Origin: Chenopodium formosanum | Lineage: Eukaryota > Streptophyta > Magnoliopsida > Caryophyllales > Amaranthaceae | DNA: 64,000 bases | Assembly (NCBI GenBank): GCA_024500155.1 | Contig: CM044860.1 | Span: forward strand, 2,526,501 to 2,590,500 | Reading direction: 5' to 3' | Shown: one piece after another, positions 46,074 to 59,300 of the stretch | Layout: each line of letters opens with the position of its first letter | Numbering within the stretch: the first letter of the stretch is position 1 | Translations under genes and position numbers: made by a program | Notes under the pieces: generated by a model | Seen by the model: the letters and a program-made list of their open reading frames with translations, nothing else | Told to the model about the DNA's origin: nothing | Database searches by the model: none

Positions 46074-48196
46074 ATGGCGGAAGATCACGAACAAGAGGAG
46101 AGAGAAACTGGAAAAGTTGTGGCGTTGATTGAGAAAGCAACCAATTCTACTGAACCTGGCGTTGATCCTCGTCTTCTTAAAGCCATTAAAACGGTTGTTC
46201 GATACTCCGATTTTGAGCTCAAACTCGCCTATAAAACCCTAATTTATCTCATGAAACGACAGCATTCTCAGGTTTTTTCTTTTTTCGCGGTTTAAATCCA
46301 TGACTAATTGCAATAATTTTGATTATAATTGTTGAATGTTTGAACTCAGGGTTTGTAAATTTTCTGAAATTGCAGATTAGGTATCTTACGTTATTGATAA
46401 TTGATGAGTTGTTTATGCGTTCGAAGCTTTTTAGAACCCTAATTACTGAGAATTTGGATCAATTGTTAAGTTTATCGGTTGGATTTCGAAGAAATCAACC
46501 TCTTCCAGCTCCATCTTCTGTTGCATCGGTTTTACGAGCTAAGGCCATTGAGTTTTTAGAAAAGTGGAATTCGTCCTTTGGAGTTTATTATAGGCAGCTT
46601 AGGTTAGGATATGATTATTTGAAGAACACACTTAGGTATCAATTTCCTAATTTACAAGCGAATGCTGCTCGGGTTGAGCGAGAGAGGAGGGAGAGGGAGG
46701 TGAGAACGCAGTTGATTTTGAAGAACAAGCTCGAGACGTTGAGAGAGAGGTTTCCTTCGTTGAAGGAAGAGATAAAATTGACGATTGATGAGATTGGAGA
46801 GTGTTTAGAGATTGCTAGGGCTAATGATGAGAATGCAGCATTGGAACCGTTGGATGATGATGAGGAGGAGGAGGAGTTTGAGGGGATGCGTAACCCTGAG
46901 TTGATGCAACTTCGGCTTGAGGCATTGAAGGAAGCGGAGAAGGTTCATGAGAATAGTGATAATAAAGTAGTTTTTGATGCATTGAGGGAGTTGTATAAGT
47001 TGTTGGTGAATAAGCATTTAGCTTCGGTTCAGGAATGGATTTCTGTTCTTATTCGGGTTGAAGTTGATGATGTTAGGTTTAGGGATTCTGCATTGAAAGA
47101 GTTCATTGATGTTCGGAATCGAATTACTGCAGTGAAGAAGAAATGTGAGGAATCTGGTTGTGCCCTTCCTAAGATCAGGGAGAGTGAGGAAGATGATGAC
47201 ATTTGGGAGGAGTGTAAAATTGAAACTGTGGAGGGAAGTAAAGATTTAAATGTGGTACCAGTTGATCGTAAAGTATTGGCTACTGATGCTTCTGAAAGAC
47301 CTGAATACAGCAAAAGTGGGGCAAAGAAGAAGGATGTTGTGAAACGTAGAGTGAGTGCTGGTGATTCGAATCCTTTGCGGGGTAAGCTTTTAGCTGAAGC
47401 TCCCGTTGTTAACTGGGGATCCTCCTTGGATAATTGGGGTGAGAAGAGGGATGTGTTGGCGAATCAGAGGGGATTAGAGATTGATGGTCATTGGGGCAGA
47501 GTAGATTGTGATGCTGCTATACCATCAGAAAAAATTGCAGAACTAAATGTTCATGCAAGCCTTTACAAAGAAGAGCAAGCTGAAGTTCAACCATGTCGTG
47601 CTCCTTTGCGCAATGGAAAGCTTTGCCAGAGGAAAGATTTGAGAGTATGTCCATTTCATGGACCAGTTATACCGCGTGATGATAAAGGAAATCCAATTTA
47701 CCCTGAGGATGATGCAGAGAAATCTGTCATCTCCTTAGGTAATGAAGGTACATCAGCAAGGCAGAATTCTTCCACCGAAGAGTTGAATATTGATGGACTG
47801 GGCATTTCTTCAGTGCAGCTAGCTAAAATTGCTGTTAAAAATGTTAGAGAGAAGGATGAAGAGGAAGTAAAGAGAAAAGAAAGGGATAAACGAGCAATCA
47901 AGAAAGCTAAACTTGCAAAGGTTCGGGAACACAATGATGCAGTTCTTCGGGAGGCTGCAATTGCTTCAACCTCGACTTCTGCAGCTTTTGGGGAAGTTGT
48001 ACCTGCAAACACGGGAGAGAGATCTACCAAGAAAAATAAAGGGCCGACTCTTGCATCTATGTTGCGGAAGAAAGTGACAGCAAAAGATAGATTAGCACAG
48101 AAGCTTTTGAGTTCCCGGGCAAAAGATGAAACTGTCAAGCAGCTAACTAAAGGCGAGGACACCAGGTACCGAGAATCATTCCCAAATCAGTGGTAG
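46074..48196 (+). CDS. UVSSA: UV-stimulated scaffold protein A homologue
   Basis: Exons 46074-46271 and 46376-48196 join in phase 0 (CTCAG|GTTTTT, TTGCAG|ATTAGG), giving 672 residues. The N-terminal 170 residues form the helical VHS-like domain (DPRLLKAIKTVVRYSDFELK, LLIIDELFMRSKLFR). Acidic and coiled regions follow (DDDEEEEEFEGM). The C-terminal third carries the DUF2043 signature with a zinc-type cluster CRAPLRNGKLCQRKD...VCPFHGP. The tail is lysine-rich. UVSSA recruits TFIIH and USP7-like partners to stalled RNA polymerase II with CSB/ERCC6 in transcription-coupled repair. Plant members were annotated for a long time as unknown proteins. The intron is 104 bp and the gene looks intact. Confidence 0.87.
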
Positions 48197-48807
48197 CAAT
48201 AAATTTCTTTTATTTTAATAAAACGATGGCACTTCTGCATGAACATTATAGATACCGGGTGTAACAATGTACCTCTGGATTATCACGTTTGTTTGTTATT
48301 CAATCAGCCGAGAAGATCAGACCATTAACAGTCAGTTCTCAAGTAGTAATCTGGATAGTGTTAGTAGCTTTGTAATTATGAGTCCTCTTATCTACAATTC
48401 CATTTCACAATTTTCTCATTTACATTTACACATCGCGACATGTTAATAGAATGTACAATCTTATTGCAAGTGAAGTGACAGAAAAGACAGTTTTTTGAGT
48501 TACATAACAGCAGCATTTTGGCTTAGCAGTTTTCAATTCCTTGTTATATTTGAAATCAACTATTGATTGTACTCCAATAGTCCAATTACTGTGATGATGA
48601 TCAAAAGAAGAGGGGAAGCCTTCTTCCAAGTTGTTATCAACCAAAAAAAAGAAAAAAGGTTGTTATGTTATTAGTTGTAATTCAAGTAGTATACACTTTT
48701 GTACCTAGTTGTTGGATAGCTCAAAGTGCACAACCTTTTATACTTGAGAATATTTATATTAGTTGTATATTACTTGTATAATATACGAAAGGATATAATA
48801 TAAAAAA
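48197..48807. other. 3' flank of UVSSA
   Basis: AATAAAACG at 48219 is a possible polyadenylation signal. No other feature seen. Confidence 0.5.
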
Positions 48808-49295
48808 GGAAAATTTGTCAGAAACAACCTTTTAAAGTACCCACTTTATTTAAAACAACCTTTTAAATTTTTTTTTGCAACTTCAGACCACATTATAAAA
48901 TTTTTTTATCAAAGACAACCAAATGCTACTTTCTGGCGTTGATTCTATTTTTCCCGATGTTGACCACTAGTGTGCAACGCACATGACCTCATATATTGCT
49001 TAATACACTAATTTTCCCTCCAATTTACTCGTACTAAAATAGGGATGAAAGAGAAGCAGGGGTTTTAATAAGAGTTAATTGGAGGGAAAAGAGGGTGTAT
49101 TAAGCAAAATAGGAGGTCACGTGACTCGCACCCTCGTGGTCAACATCGGGAAAAATAGAGTTAACGCCGAAAAGTAACATTTGGTTGTCTTTGATAAAAA
49201 AAATTTATATTGTGGTTTGAAATTGCAAAAAAAAATTTAAAAGGTTGTTTTAAATAAAGTGGACACTTTAAAAGGTTGTTTTTGACAAATTTTCC
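48808..49295. mobile_element. Mutator-like foldback MITE, 488 bp, with 9-bp TSD
   Basis: GGAAAATTTGTC...GACAAATTTTCC. The two arms of about 200 bp are near-complementary, with a central gap of about 70 bp. TATAAAAAA is duplicated at 48799-48807 and 49296-49304. The arm length and 9-bp duplication are MULE hallmarks. No coding capacity. Confidence 0.88.
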
Positions 49296-49364
49296 TATAA
49301 AAAATCAAATATTCATTGTATAATTGAGACTAGTGATCTTACCTTAAGATTGAATAAAGTATTA

Positions 49365-49622
49365 CTCCCTCCATTTCATAATGATGTTCCTGTTTCGTAA
49401 ATCGATGCAAAATTTTACCCATCTTTGACCGCAAATATCTTTAATCTCACACTAGCAAAAATTATAAAAGTTAGATATTAATAATCTACTCACCAAGACG
49501 AATCAAACTAGATCCCACATGACTATATTTGCTCTTATAGATTAAGAGAAATTTAGAAGATTCTCTCTTTCTTAAAAAAGTCAAAGATTCAAAACAGGAA
49601 CATCATTGTGAAACGGAGGGAG
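49365..49622. mobile_element. Stowaway-like MITE, 258 bp
   Basis: CTCCCTCCATTTCATAATGA at the left and its complement TCATTGTGAAACGGAGGGAG at the right, flanked by TA on both sides (49363-49364 and 49623-49624). Confidence 0.9.
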
Positions 49623-49624
49623 TA

Positions 49625-51287
49625 TTCTATTGAGTGTGTATGACAACCTATTCTTCCTTGAGAATTGTATGGTCACTTACTGCTATTATGATTTGTCATT
49701 ATGGAGAAAACGAATTGTGAAAGATTCATCAAAGATTTTACAAAGCATTATAAAGTGCAGACCCACTAATTACAATGCTTGATTAAAGTACCTTAAAGAT
49801 TCATCAAAGATTTCCTTTTATCTCTTAAGTTAGGCGGCTTATTAGGCCCAAATAAACAAGCATTTACTAACTACAAAGTATGGAATAGACATAAAAGTAT
49901 AATAAAAGCATTCTTGGGTAAAATATTGATTGAGCTTGGTGAAAGCTGATACATTCTTGTATCATTTTGAGTAGTTTATTAATGCTAGACTTCTTCAAGT
50001 GACCTCCAACTCAAGTCATCACTTTATGCCAAGTGTTGTTATTGAACACCTTTTGTAATATGACATACGGGTACCTATCTTAATTTCAAGTTATAACGAG
50101 TCACATGAATATTGGTAAATAGAATTACAAACTATTAATGTTTAGTGTATCACATTATGACTGAATTTGAGAGGTTAAGTGCTTCCGTTATTATTAAAGC
50201 ATGATCCAATACAGAGTAGGACCATAGGAGCAAACAATGATCAAAATCTAAGCATCACCAAATGGAAACAAACATTATTGTGTGACAACAAGTATGAAAA
50301 TCAAATATATGAAATGGAAACATTACCAACCCTCCACCTTTAGGGAAAAATGTCATTAATTAGGCACTCAATAATTGATGTAACCAAATCAAATTTGAGA
50401 AAATTTACGCAATAAGTCAATAATAGTGAGAGATCTAATTTTGCACCAACGACATACCTAATCATCTATCTACTTCAATGGGAGTGTATAATTTATGAAA
50501 GTTTAATTAAATTACCCACTATTTTCTCTTAACTCTCAAGTGTTGGGTTTTATAGACTCTAGTATAGTATTATGGGCATGATTATTATTTTTATTTTTAT
50601 GTCGGCTAAACAATTTGTCTTCTTTCACGTGTTTAATTAAATATTTGGGCATCATTTGTCTGCTCAAGACCAAGTCCCTAATTCACACGCATTCACACGC
50701 ACATTCATGTTCTTGTTTATTTATATTGTGACGATATTCGAAATGAACGCTTTTGTTTCATTGACATTTTAAAGTTAAAAGCTTTTGATTAATTATTAAA
50801 TAAAATAAATATCTTACACACTATGTTAGTTAACATAAGTTTAAACTAAATACAGTAATACAATGTCTGATATAATGAATTTTAGGCTACACGTTATTTG
50901 GTAACTCTTACGGTTTTACTATGTAAAACTTCAACTACTAATCAGTAAGACAATAATCAACACTAATTAAAAGTTATTGATACTTTAAAATTATACAATA
51001 ATATTAATACCCATATTTTATTCATCTAATATGGTAATTTATGAGCCAATTTTATTTTTATTTTTCACCACCACCATCTAAAATCTCAATATTCAATTTA
51101 TTTTTTATTTTTTATTTTTATGTAGTCCATTTATCATAATAAAATAACTATTTAGTATCTATACCACTAATTTTTCTTATAACTTTTTTTAAAAAAAAAA
51201 TCTTTTGAAAAATCCAATTTCGTTTTTCTTTTGCAATGAATATATATCTTGCATTATTACAAGTCCACAATACACGCTGAATACTAA
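49625..51287. other. Gene-free intergenic region
   Basis: AT-rich, non-coding. I see no RNA gene, element end or open frame worth naming. Confidence 0.5.
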
Positions 51288-51419
51288 GGGCCTGTTCTGA
51301 TTGATTGAATTGAGCTGAACTGAACTGAACTAAATATTTTATGAGAAAAGGAAATTAAAAACTGAACTGAACTTATTAGAACTAAATTGAACTGAAAATA
51401 ATATGAAGAGAACATGCTC
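51288..51419. mobile_element. Tourist-like MITE, 132 bp, with TAA TSD
   Basis: GGGCCTGTTCTGATTG at the left and AGAGAACATGCTC at the right, flanked by TAA (51285-51287 and 51420-51422). The interior consists of GAACTGAACT repeats. Confidence 0.75.
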
Positions 51420-52545
51420 TAAGTTCTTCTTTGGTTGCAATGGGAATTAACTTCCCATGATAATTTACAATGTATGGGAAATTAGTTCCCTCGTCTAATT
51501 CCTATGAAATAGCTTTGGTTTTCCTAAAAAAAATTAAAAAGAAAAAACCTTTAGCTTGTTTGGTTTGTTTTTGGGAAATTATTATTTCTAGGTTTTTTGA
51601 ATTATAAAAGAGGAGGTGGGTAAGTTAATTCCTACAATTATGTGGGAATCTAATAATTTTTTAATTTCCTTCATTTTGCAATAGTTAACAAGCACTAACT
51701 AAAACATGACATTTTCAAAATATTACCTTTGTTTCATACTCCGTATACCGTATTATGTGCAACAAAGGGTTTTGACACGGATTTTTAGGCAAAATTTGTT
51801 TATGAACGTTTAATAGCGAGAAAGATATAGATGTATGTAGAATACGGTGAGGTAAAAAATAGAGAGAAATGACAACTTACAAAAGAAATAAAACATTTGT
51901 TGTACACAATATGTAGCATATATTTTTAATAAATATTAGGCATATTGTACCTCTGTTTTTTTTTTTTTAAATGCATCAATTTGATCGGTATATTTGTCAA
52001 GATATAATTTTGACCATTAATATCTTTAATTGTCTATTCTTAAAAATCGCAACAAAATAGATTATGAAAATCTAACGATATATTATATACTGTAATAAAA
52101 TTTATTTATTTTGTGATAAAAGAAAGTTAAATCAAAGATTAATAGGTGAATAGCGTAAAAGTCAAATGATGGTAGAAACAATTTTTGAAAAGATAAATAG
52201 TATGGAGTAAAAAAATCGAAAGAAGGCACAGAAATGGGCCAAAGAAGCCCATAAAGAAACCTGGGGATATGGAAGGAAGGAAGGATGGTTGTTTTAGCAA
52301 AATGAGGGATTTTGGGATTCCCTTTTTTCTCTCTCTCTCTTTCTCTTTCTCTTTCTTTCCCTAACTTTGAACTACTCCCCTGACTACCATTGGAGCTTAG
52401 GAGGGAGGGTGAGAGAGTGAGTGTTTCATCACAAACCCAATTACATTCAAACCCAGAAATTCAATTTTCTGATTTTTCAGATTTTTTTTCAAGTGGGGTT
52501 GTTGTGATCTGGGAAAAATTTGGTGGTGTTTTCTGAAAATTAAAT
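51420..52545. other. Upstream region and leader of SINAT gene
   Basis: A MITE-like stretch (51423-51700) related to 42648-42930, then AT-rich DNA. A CT microsatellite (52330-52360) lies in the probable 5' leader of the gene at 52546. Confidence 0.5.
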
Positions 52546-55423
52546 ATGGATATTGATAGCATAGAGTGTGTATCTTCCATTGATATGGATGAAGATGAAA
52601 TAATACAGCAACATCATCATCATCAACCTCATCACCAATTTTCATCTTCAAAAGCTCCTCATATCATCAACAATGGTGTACTTAATCCCAACATTCACCC
52701 TGCTACCAGTGTTCATGAGCTTCTTGAATGTCCTGTTTGTACCAATTCTATGTACCCTCCAATCCACCAGGTTTTACTTTTATTCTTTCTCCTTGATTAA
52801 TTAATTTTAGGGAATTTTTGTCCATTTTTTTCATGAGTTTTCCTATCTGGGTTTGTTTGATTTTGTGGGGTTTTTCGGTTGTTTGGTAGAACTGTGTGAA
52901 TTTTGTTGGGGTGTTGAATTTGCCCTAAATTTTTATGTATTGATTTGTAGGGTTTTGGCTAGTCTGTGTACTCTGGAGGATCTAATTATTGGAATTAATA
53001 ACATTTTTTGTTGGATTATGAAGTTTAAGGAAATTGCTAAAATGTCGGTACCCTTTAATGTTATTTTACTTGAATTTTGAACCTAAATATCTGAAGAATT
53101 GAATTTAGCCTTATTATAAACAAGTACTTATTTTCCTGAAAAATTCTACCTCTGGCAATGACTGGTTGTAGCCTAGAGTTAAGCTGCTCTCTAGATCCTT
53201 GGAACAGTTAGATATATAGTTGTATCATTATATTTCTTATATTACTGCTTTCTGTTTTTGGTGCCTGGTGCAGTGTAAAATATGGCAAAAATTAGCATGA
53301 TCTAGACTTTTAGACTTTGGATTATTGGCTTTTAAGTGGCATTTTGGGAAGTTAATCTTGGGACATTTGAAGAATTTGTGGTGCTACTGTATGAAGAAAA
53401 AAGGTGGTAAGAATAGAGAAAAGTCTTGTTGTGTATAGTTGCTACTTGCTTGACTAGTTCCTCTTGTCCAAGATGATTTCTTTGAGGTGGTAGCTTCCTA
53501 TAAAGACTACATGATGCCTAGTATGTCCTGGAGAGGGTAGGCTGTAGGATGGAGACGAGTTGGTATAGAAGGACCTGAATGTTACTTGTGAAGTTCTGGA
53601 GTTTGTTTATCTGCAGAAGGTTTTAGATCCACTGGCGTTTAGTGAAAATGGTTGAGTACATAGACACCCATGCTGCAAACTGAAAGGAATACCCGGAACA
53701 AATCCACAAATTATGGTATAGGAGTCGACAATGAAATGATTTAATTGATCAAGTCCATCAAGATGCACTCATATAGGAGCACTAGCGCTTTACTAGTACT
53801 CTAAAGGTTTCCTGAAAGACAAAATGAGCTGCTACTATAGGCTCACCTTCATTGGTATTAGTTCTTGCAATTGTGCAGTTCTGGAGTATGGATGTGTGTA
53901 ATATGTCACCAAGTTGGTCAAAATATGGGCATCTGGATGAAACTGTCGATTGTTTAATCATACATGCCCTAGGCTTTTCTATAGGTTTATCAATCTCAAT
54001 TGGCCTTAATTGTGGTCCTAATTCATCAAGTAGAGTTGGAACTGGGAAGTTGGGACACTTGAGATCTGTGGTTGTAGGTTTGTCGTGTTAGAAATTGGCA
54101 TTATACTCTTAATCTCATGGGGTTCTTTGTCCATTTTTCCTCGACACCACCCTGTCACAAGGGAATAAATGACATCCATTTTATTCGCTTGCTATTCTCC
54201 ATAGTCCATATGTGATTGCCCCCGCCCCCTCCCTGGTGATATAGCTGTTTGAGAAACACTGTATTACTGTAATAATTATCCCATTGCTTCTTTTTCTAAC
54301 ATTGTTAGGGAGGTTTGCTGTGTTTGCCTTTGTTATAATTGTTTTTCTTCTGAATTTTTATCATGTGAGGATATTGATTATGAAAATTTTAACATTATGA
54401 TTTCTACAGTGCCGAAATGGGCATACGCTTTGTTCCACCTGTAAAACACGTGTACAAAATCGATGCCCAACCTGTCGACAAGAACTTGGGGATATAAGAT
54501 GTCTAGCATTGGAAAAAGTTGCTGAATCGCTTGAGCTTCCTTGCAAATATTTTTCACTTGGTTGCCCAGAGATATTTCCCTACTACAGCAAAGTTAAACA
54601 TGAAACTATATGTAACTTCAGGCCATACAATTGTCCGTATGCTGGATCAGAGTGCTCTGTTACTGGGGATATACCTTATCTGGTGGCTCATTTGAGGGAT
54701 GATCACAAGGTCGACATGCATTCTGGATGTACATTCAATCATCGTTATGTGAAGTCTAATCCACGCGAGGTGGAAAATGCTACATGGATGCTAACTGTAA
54801 GTTAATTTAGCCACCGTCAGCATGTATATATTCATGTATGCATCAGCATCTCCATTATCAATAATCAACATAACACCATGACCTTCTCCCTCCTACCCCT
54901 CTCTCTCATCCCACTAAATATTAATGGTGGAGTTTGCTTTTGGTTTGATTTCTTGAAGCCAGGTTGAGAACTTAGGGCACACCTTAAATGCATATAAGCT
55001 TTTTATTAGGTATTGCTTGGACTACAATGTAAATAACATATTTCCCTCTTCCCTTCCTAGGTGTTTCACTGTTTTGGTCAGTATTTCTGCCTCCATTTCG
55101 AAGCATTTCAACTTGGCATGGCTCCTGTTTATATGGCTTTTCTTCGGTTCATGGGGGATGAGATGGAAGCTAGAAATTATAGCTACAGTCTTGAAGTTGG
55201 GGGCTATGGCCGCAAACTCACATGGGAGGGAACCCCTAGAAGTGTTAGAGACAGCCACAGAAAAGTTAGGGACAGCCACGATGGTCTTATAATACAAAGA
55301 AACATGGCACTTTTCTTCTCTGGAGGAGACCGCAAGGAACTGAAGTTGCGGGTCACTGGGCACATATGGAAGGAGCAGCCGAACCCTGATGGTGGAGCCT
55401 GCATTCCCAATCTGTGTAGCTAA
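52546..55423 (+). CDS. SINAT: SINAT-type RING E3 ubiquitin ligase (SIAH/seven in absentia family)
   Basis: Exons 52546-52770, 54410-54796 and 55061-55423, all in phase 0, give 324 residues. A histidine-rich N-terminus (HHHHQPHH) is followed by the C3HC4 RING, whose Cys/His ligands run from ECPVCTNSMYPPIHQ across the first intron to CRNGHTLCSTCKTRVQNRCP (residues about 61-97). The SIAH zinc fingers follow (LPCKYFSLGCPEIFPYYSKV, HETICNFRPYNCPYAGSECS). The substrate-binding TRAF-like domain then runs to the end (CFGQYFCLHFEAFQL, VGGYGRKLTWEGTPRSVRDS). Plant SINATs ubiquitinate factors such as NAC1, BES1, FREE1 or ATG proteins; which applies here cannot be told. The intron position inside the RING and the length of about 320 residues fit the family. 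Confidence 0.93.
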
Positions 55424-56361
55424 TAGTTGGTTTCTCTCTTGCCTGCTGACCCCTTCTATCTACTCTTCTCTTCAGGATTGTAATATGGTTAACCAAGTAT
55501 ATAGATGTGCTGTACAATTACTGATGTGGAATGAGTGCATGCTAGATGTAGCCGATTTGCAAGATTGTTTTAACCAATTCACTTTTGCCATTGAAAATGG
55601 CTAATAATTTTACTGTGTCTGTCTTGCACTTTGTGACTTGTTGGATCATGTTGTCAAGAGCTTCCTGCTTCCAAGATTGTGCCTGACTCGCCAACTAACT
55701 TCTTGCTTTGCATAAATGAAATTCTTATAGCTTGTTTTATTTGGATGTCCATGATTACGCTGTCTTTTCAGCCAAGCTATTACTACTCTTTCTGATACAA
55801 TATAGCACTCTAAAATTCTTGTATACTCTAAAATTAAACACAAATTGTCGATTAATAAATTATTGAATATAGCACTGCTGAATTTAAAGAATTAAGGTTG
55901 AGAACTTCACGTCCAATGTTCAACTCCTCTTATTGTAATAGGCTATGCGCTAGGCTGCCTAGCCCCGGGTGAACACTGCAATGCCAGCGTCACCTCTTCA
56001 ACCATAGGCTTTGCGCTAGGCAGGAACCCCTAGCCCCGGGCGAACACTGCAATTCCGACATCACCTTCATTATATTGGACAACAAGAGAGCCATCCCCCA
56101 AAGCTAGCTCGAGGAGAGGGCAACGCATTGTCTTATCTAAAACCCAACATTAACCCTCCCTAAGACCAATGTGGGGCATCCATAGCAATTTATCTAAAAC
56201 CCAACATTAACCCTCCCTACGACCAATGTGGGGCATCCATAGCAATTTGCGACTCAATTTAACATTCTACAGTAGGACTTAAGCCAGGGTTTAAGCCAAA
56301 TTCCTCTCTTCAACTATCTCTCTTTCTCTGTCTATCCATGTAATCTTCAGCTTCTCTTTCA
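55424..56361. other. Spacer between SINAT and EMB1703-like gene
   Basis: 3' flank of SINAT, then two tandem duplications: about 55941-56065 (units GCGCTAGGC...CCCCGGG(T/C)GAACACTGCAA) and 56134-56247. No gene. Confidence 0.6.
56134..56247. repeat. 57-bp perfect-length tandem duplication
   Basis: Bases 56134-56190 and 56191-56247 differ at one position (CCTAAGACC versus CCTACGACC). The unit contains CCAATGTGGGGCATCCATAG. Confidence 0.9.
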
Positions 56362-59300
56362 ATGGAGATTCTTACTTCCTCATTTCTATCCAAACCCCAA
56401 TTTTCTTCCTCAATCTCACTTCTCTCTCCTTCATCTTCATTCAGGACTCTCACCAAGAAAACCCCTTATAAATTTCGCAAAACCCATATCAAATCTTTCC
56501 CAAACTCACCATTTTCGACTAATTTACCACTCCAAAACACCAAAAATTCTCACATTTCTGCTCGTTTTGGTAGACCCACGAAGCGCAGGAACTCTCTGAG
56601 GAAGAAGCTCACTGGTGATGATGGTGGCAACTCTCAGGTGCGTCAAAACCCTCAAAAAATTGTTCACCCAGCTCATAATTTAGTTGATAGTCAAGTTTCT
56701 GATTTAAAATTAAGTAGTGATAGATTGGAAAGAACAATTGATTCTGAAATTAGTAATTCGGGGAATTTGGGGAATCTGTTTTGTGGAATAAATTGGAGGG
56801 TTGGGTTGATCAGTATAAGAAAGATATTGAGTTTTGGGGAATTGGGTCTAGTCCAATTTTCACTGTTTTTCAAGATTGTAATGGTAAAGTTGAGCGAGTT
56901 TTGGTTGATGAGGATGAGATTTTGAAGAGGAGTGGAGTAGAACCATTGTATTTTAGGAAGGAAAGTGAGTTAGAAGATTTTGATGAAGTGAAATTAAAGA
57001 TTTCACATGCTAAACTTTTAGCTAAAGAAGTAGAGGGTGGGAAGAATGTAATCCCAAGGAATAGTTCTGTTGCTAAATTTGTAGTTTCTGGTGAAGAATC
57101 AGGTTTTGTTAGTAGAATTAGGAGTGTAATTGTCCAACCAAAGTCGATAACAAAGGTTTCAAGGATTGGGATTGCTGTGGTTTGTGGTTTTGTCTTTGTT
57201 TGGATGATCAAAAGGTTGTTTACTTTGGGAGGAAAGGAGGAGGAAATTTCGAGTTTTGAGAAGGAAATGTTGAGGAGAAAGATGAAGTCGAGAATGGAGA
57301 AAGAGAATGTGAAGGGTAGTGTTGAAGTCTTGGAAGGGCCAGCTGACACCCCTACTGCGGTCACTGAAAGGCCTCGTCTTGACAAGGATGAGGTGTTGAA
57401 TAGAATTAGGGAGGCAAAAGGGTTAACTAACGGTCTGGTTGCCCTTGATGTTACCGGTGCTCCAAAGACGGCTTCTGTTGATGTGGATTTTAGGATTCAG
57501 GAGATACAGATGATGGCAAGACATGCACGGGAGATTGAGAGAGGAGAAGGTTTTGCAAGCGAAGGGAGTGAATTGGATGAACAATTACCAAATGAGGAGC
57601 ACTTGGTGGAGAAAGACACTGTTGAAGTGCCTGAGGATTCAATTTGGACTGATGAAGCAGAGATACAAGCTTCGATTGTACTGCCATCTGTAGGTGAAGA
57701 CACTCTTGAAGAACACGCTGGTGGTGACATGAATAACCTTTTTAGTAAAAATTCTGCCGAAATAAGTATGATCAATGGCATTCCAGGGATGGGAATATTA
57801 GGCATCCAAAAGATGCAGAGCGATGATTCCAAATCCACCAGTGAAGATGTTTACGAGGGTATTGAGGATGTGGAGCCTCATAATAATTCAAACGGAAGGA
57901 TTATAGGTTACACAAAAAGCCATATTAGTAGTCCTTTTCAGAGCCATGATATTTCTGATTTATCAAACGTAACTGAAGGGAGTCAGTCTTTCATTTCTAG
58001 GAGCCAACTTCACCCACCAAAAAAAATACCTGTGAGAAGGAAGCCAAAAATCATACGCTCGGTAAAAGAAGCTAGGGAATATCTCTTGCAGAAAAATGAT
58101 AAAAGATCTGAAGTTAGTGTTATTCCTACTACAGCTGCTTCTAAAGACGAGGGAATGGACAATAGTTTCAGCAAGAGGCTGGAAGAGGATGGCGAGGCAT
58201 TGAAGTCTTTTGATGCAGACAAGAAATTGGATCCCATCCCAGCTCCAAAAGTTATGTATGACACTGCAAAAGGAAATGAAGTTTTTGCAACTGTTATTGA
58301 TGGAGTAAAGCTAGAGACAGAAAGTATATTGAATCAGAACAAAGCTTCTGATCCACCAAGTGTTAAAATCTCATGTACTGACACTATTAGTGATTCATGT
58401 GGAAGATTAGACCTTATGCCTGGTGAAAATGATATTTGTGATGATAGTCAGGAAGCAAATAAGCCCCTTTTAACTGAACAAAGTTTGGAAAAAGTAGAAA
58501 CAGGTGTAGCGCCTAAGCCTACTGGTTTAAGTAAAATTTCAGACCCTGCTTCTGGCCAAAATGCATCTCATAATGGTAGTAAATTTACAGATGCAGCAAG
58601 TGTTCTTCATGATGCCAATCTGCAGGAAAAGGTGAATTTGTCTAATGAGAATTATCTCACTCGGAATACTTCTAAACCGAGTGAGATAATTGTCCCTGCT
58701 GGTGTTGGAAATGATCTAAATGGTTCTAGTTCTGGTTCTGTGAAAGAAGAAGTTCAACCAGGTGGGATAAACAATGAAAATGATTACAGGAAAAATCGTG
58801 AGACTGCTGAAACGTTACCAGGTTCCGGAAGTGGTTTAGAATCAGTAGATGACAGGGGGGAAGCTTTGTTTGCTGATAAAGAGAACTGGTTAGAGAAGAA
58901 TTTTCATGAAGTTGAGCCCATTGTGAAGAAAATAGGCAGTGGATTCAGGGAAAATTACAATGTTGCTAGAGAGAAAAATAACCAGGATGATACAAAATTG
59001 GACCTAATGACACTTGGGTCTATAACAGATGACTCAGAACTAGAGTGGATGCAGGATGATAAACTGAAAGAGATTGTTTTCAAAGTTCGAGAAAATGAGT
59101 TGGCTGGACGGGATCCCTTCCATTCTATGGATCCTGAAGATAAAATTGCGTTTTATGCAGGCCTAGAAAGTAAAGTTGAAAAGGAGAATCAGAAGTTAGC
59201 AGCTCTGCATGATTGGCTACATTCAAATATTGAAAATATTGACTATGGAGCAGGTAATATATTTTTCAACCTAGCTATCAATTTATCATGGAGCCACTTC

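Noticed and set aside
47698..48162. Minus-strand Ser/Phe-rich frame of 154 codons
   Set aside because: Shadow of the Lys/Glu-rich C-terminal part of UVSSA.
56870..57385. Minus-strand frame of 171 codons
   Set aside because: Antisense to the EMB1703-like first exon; no family signal.
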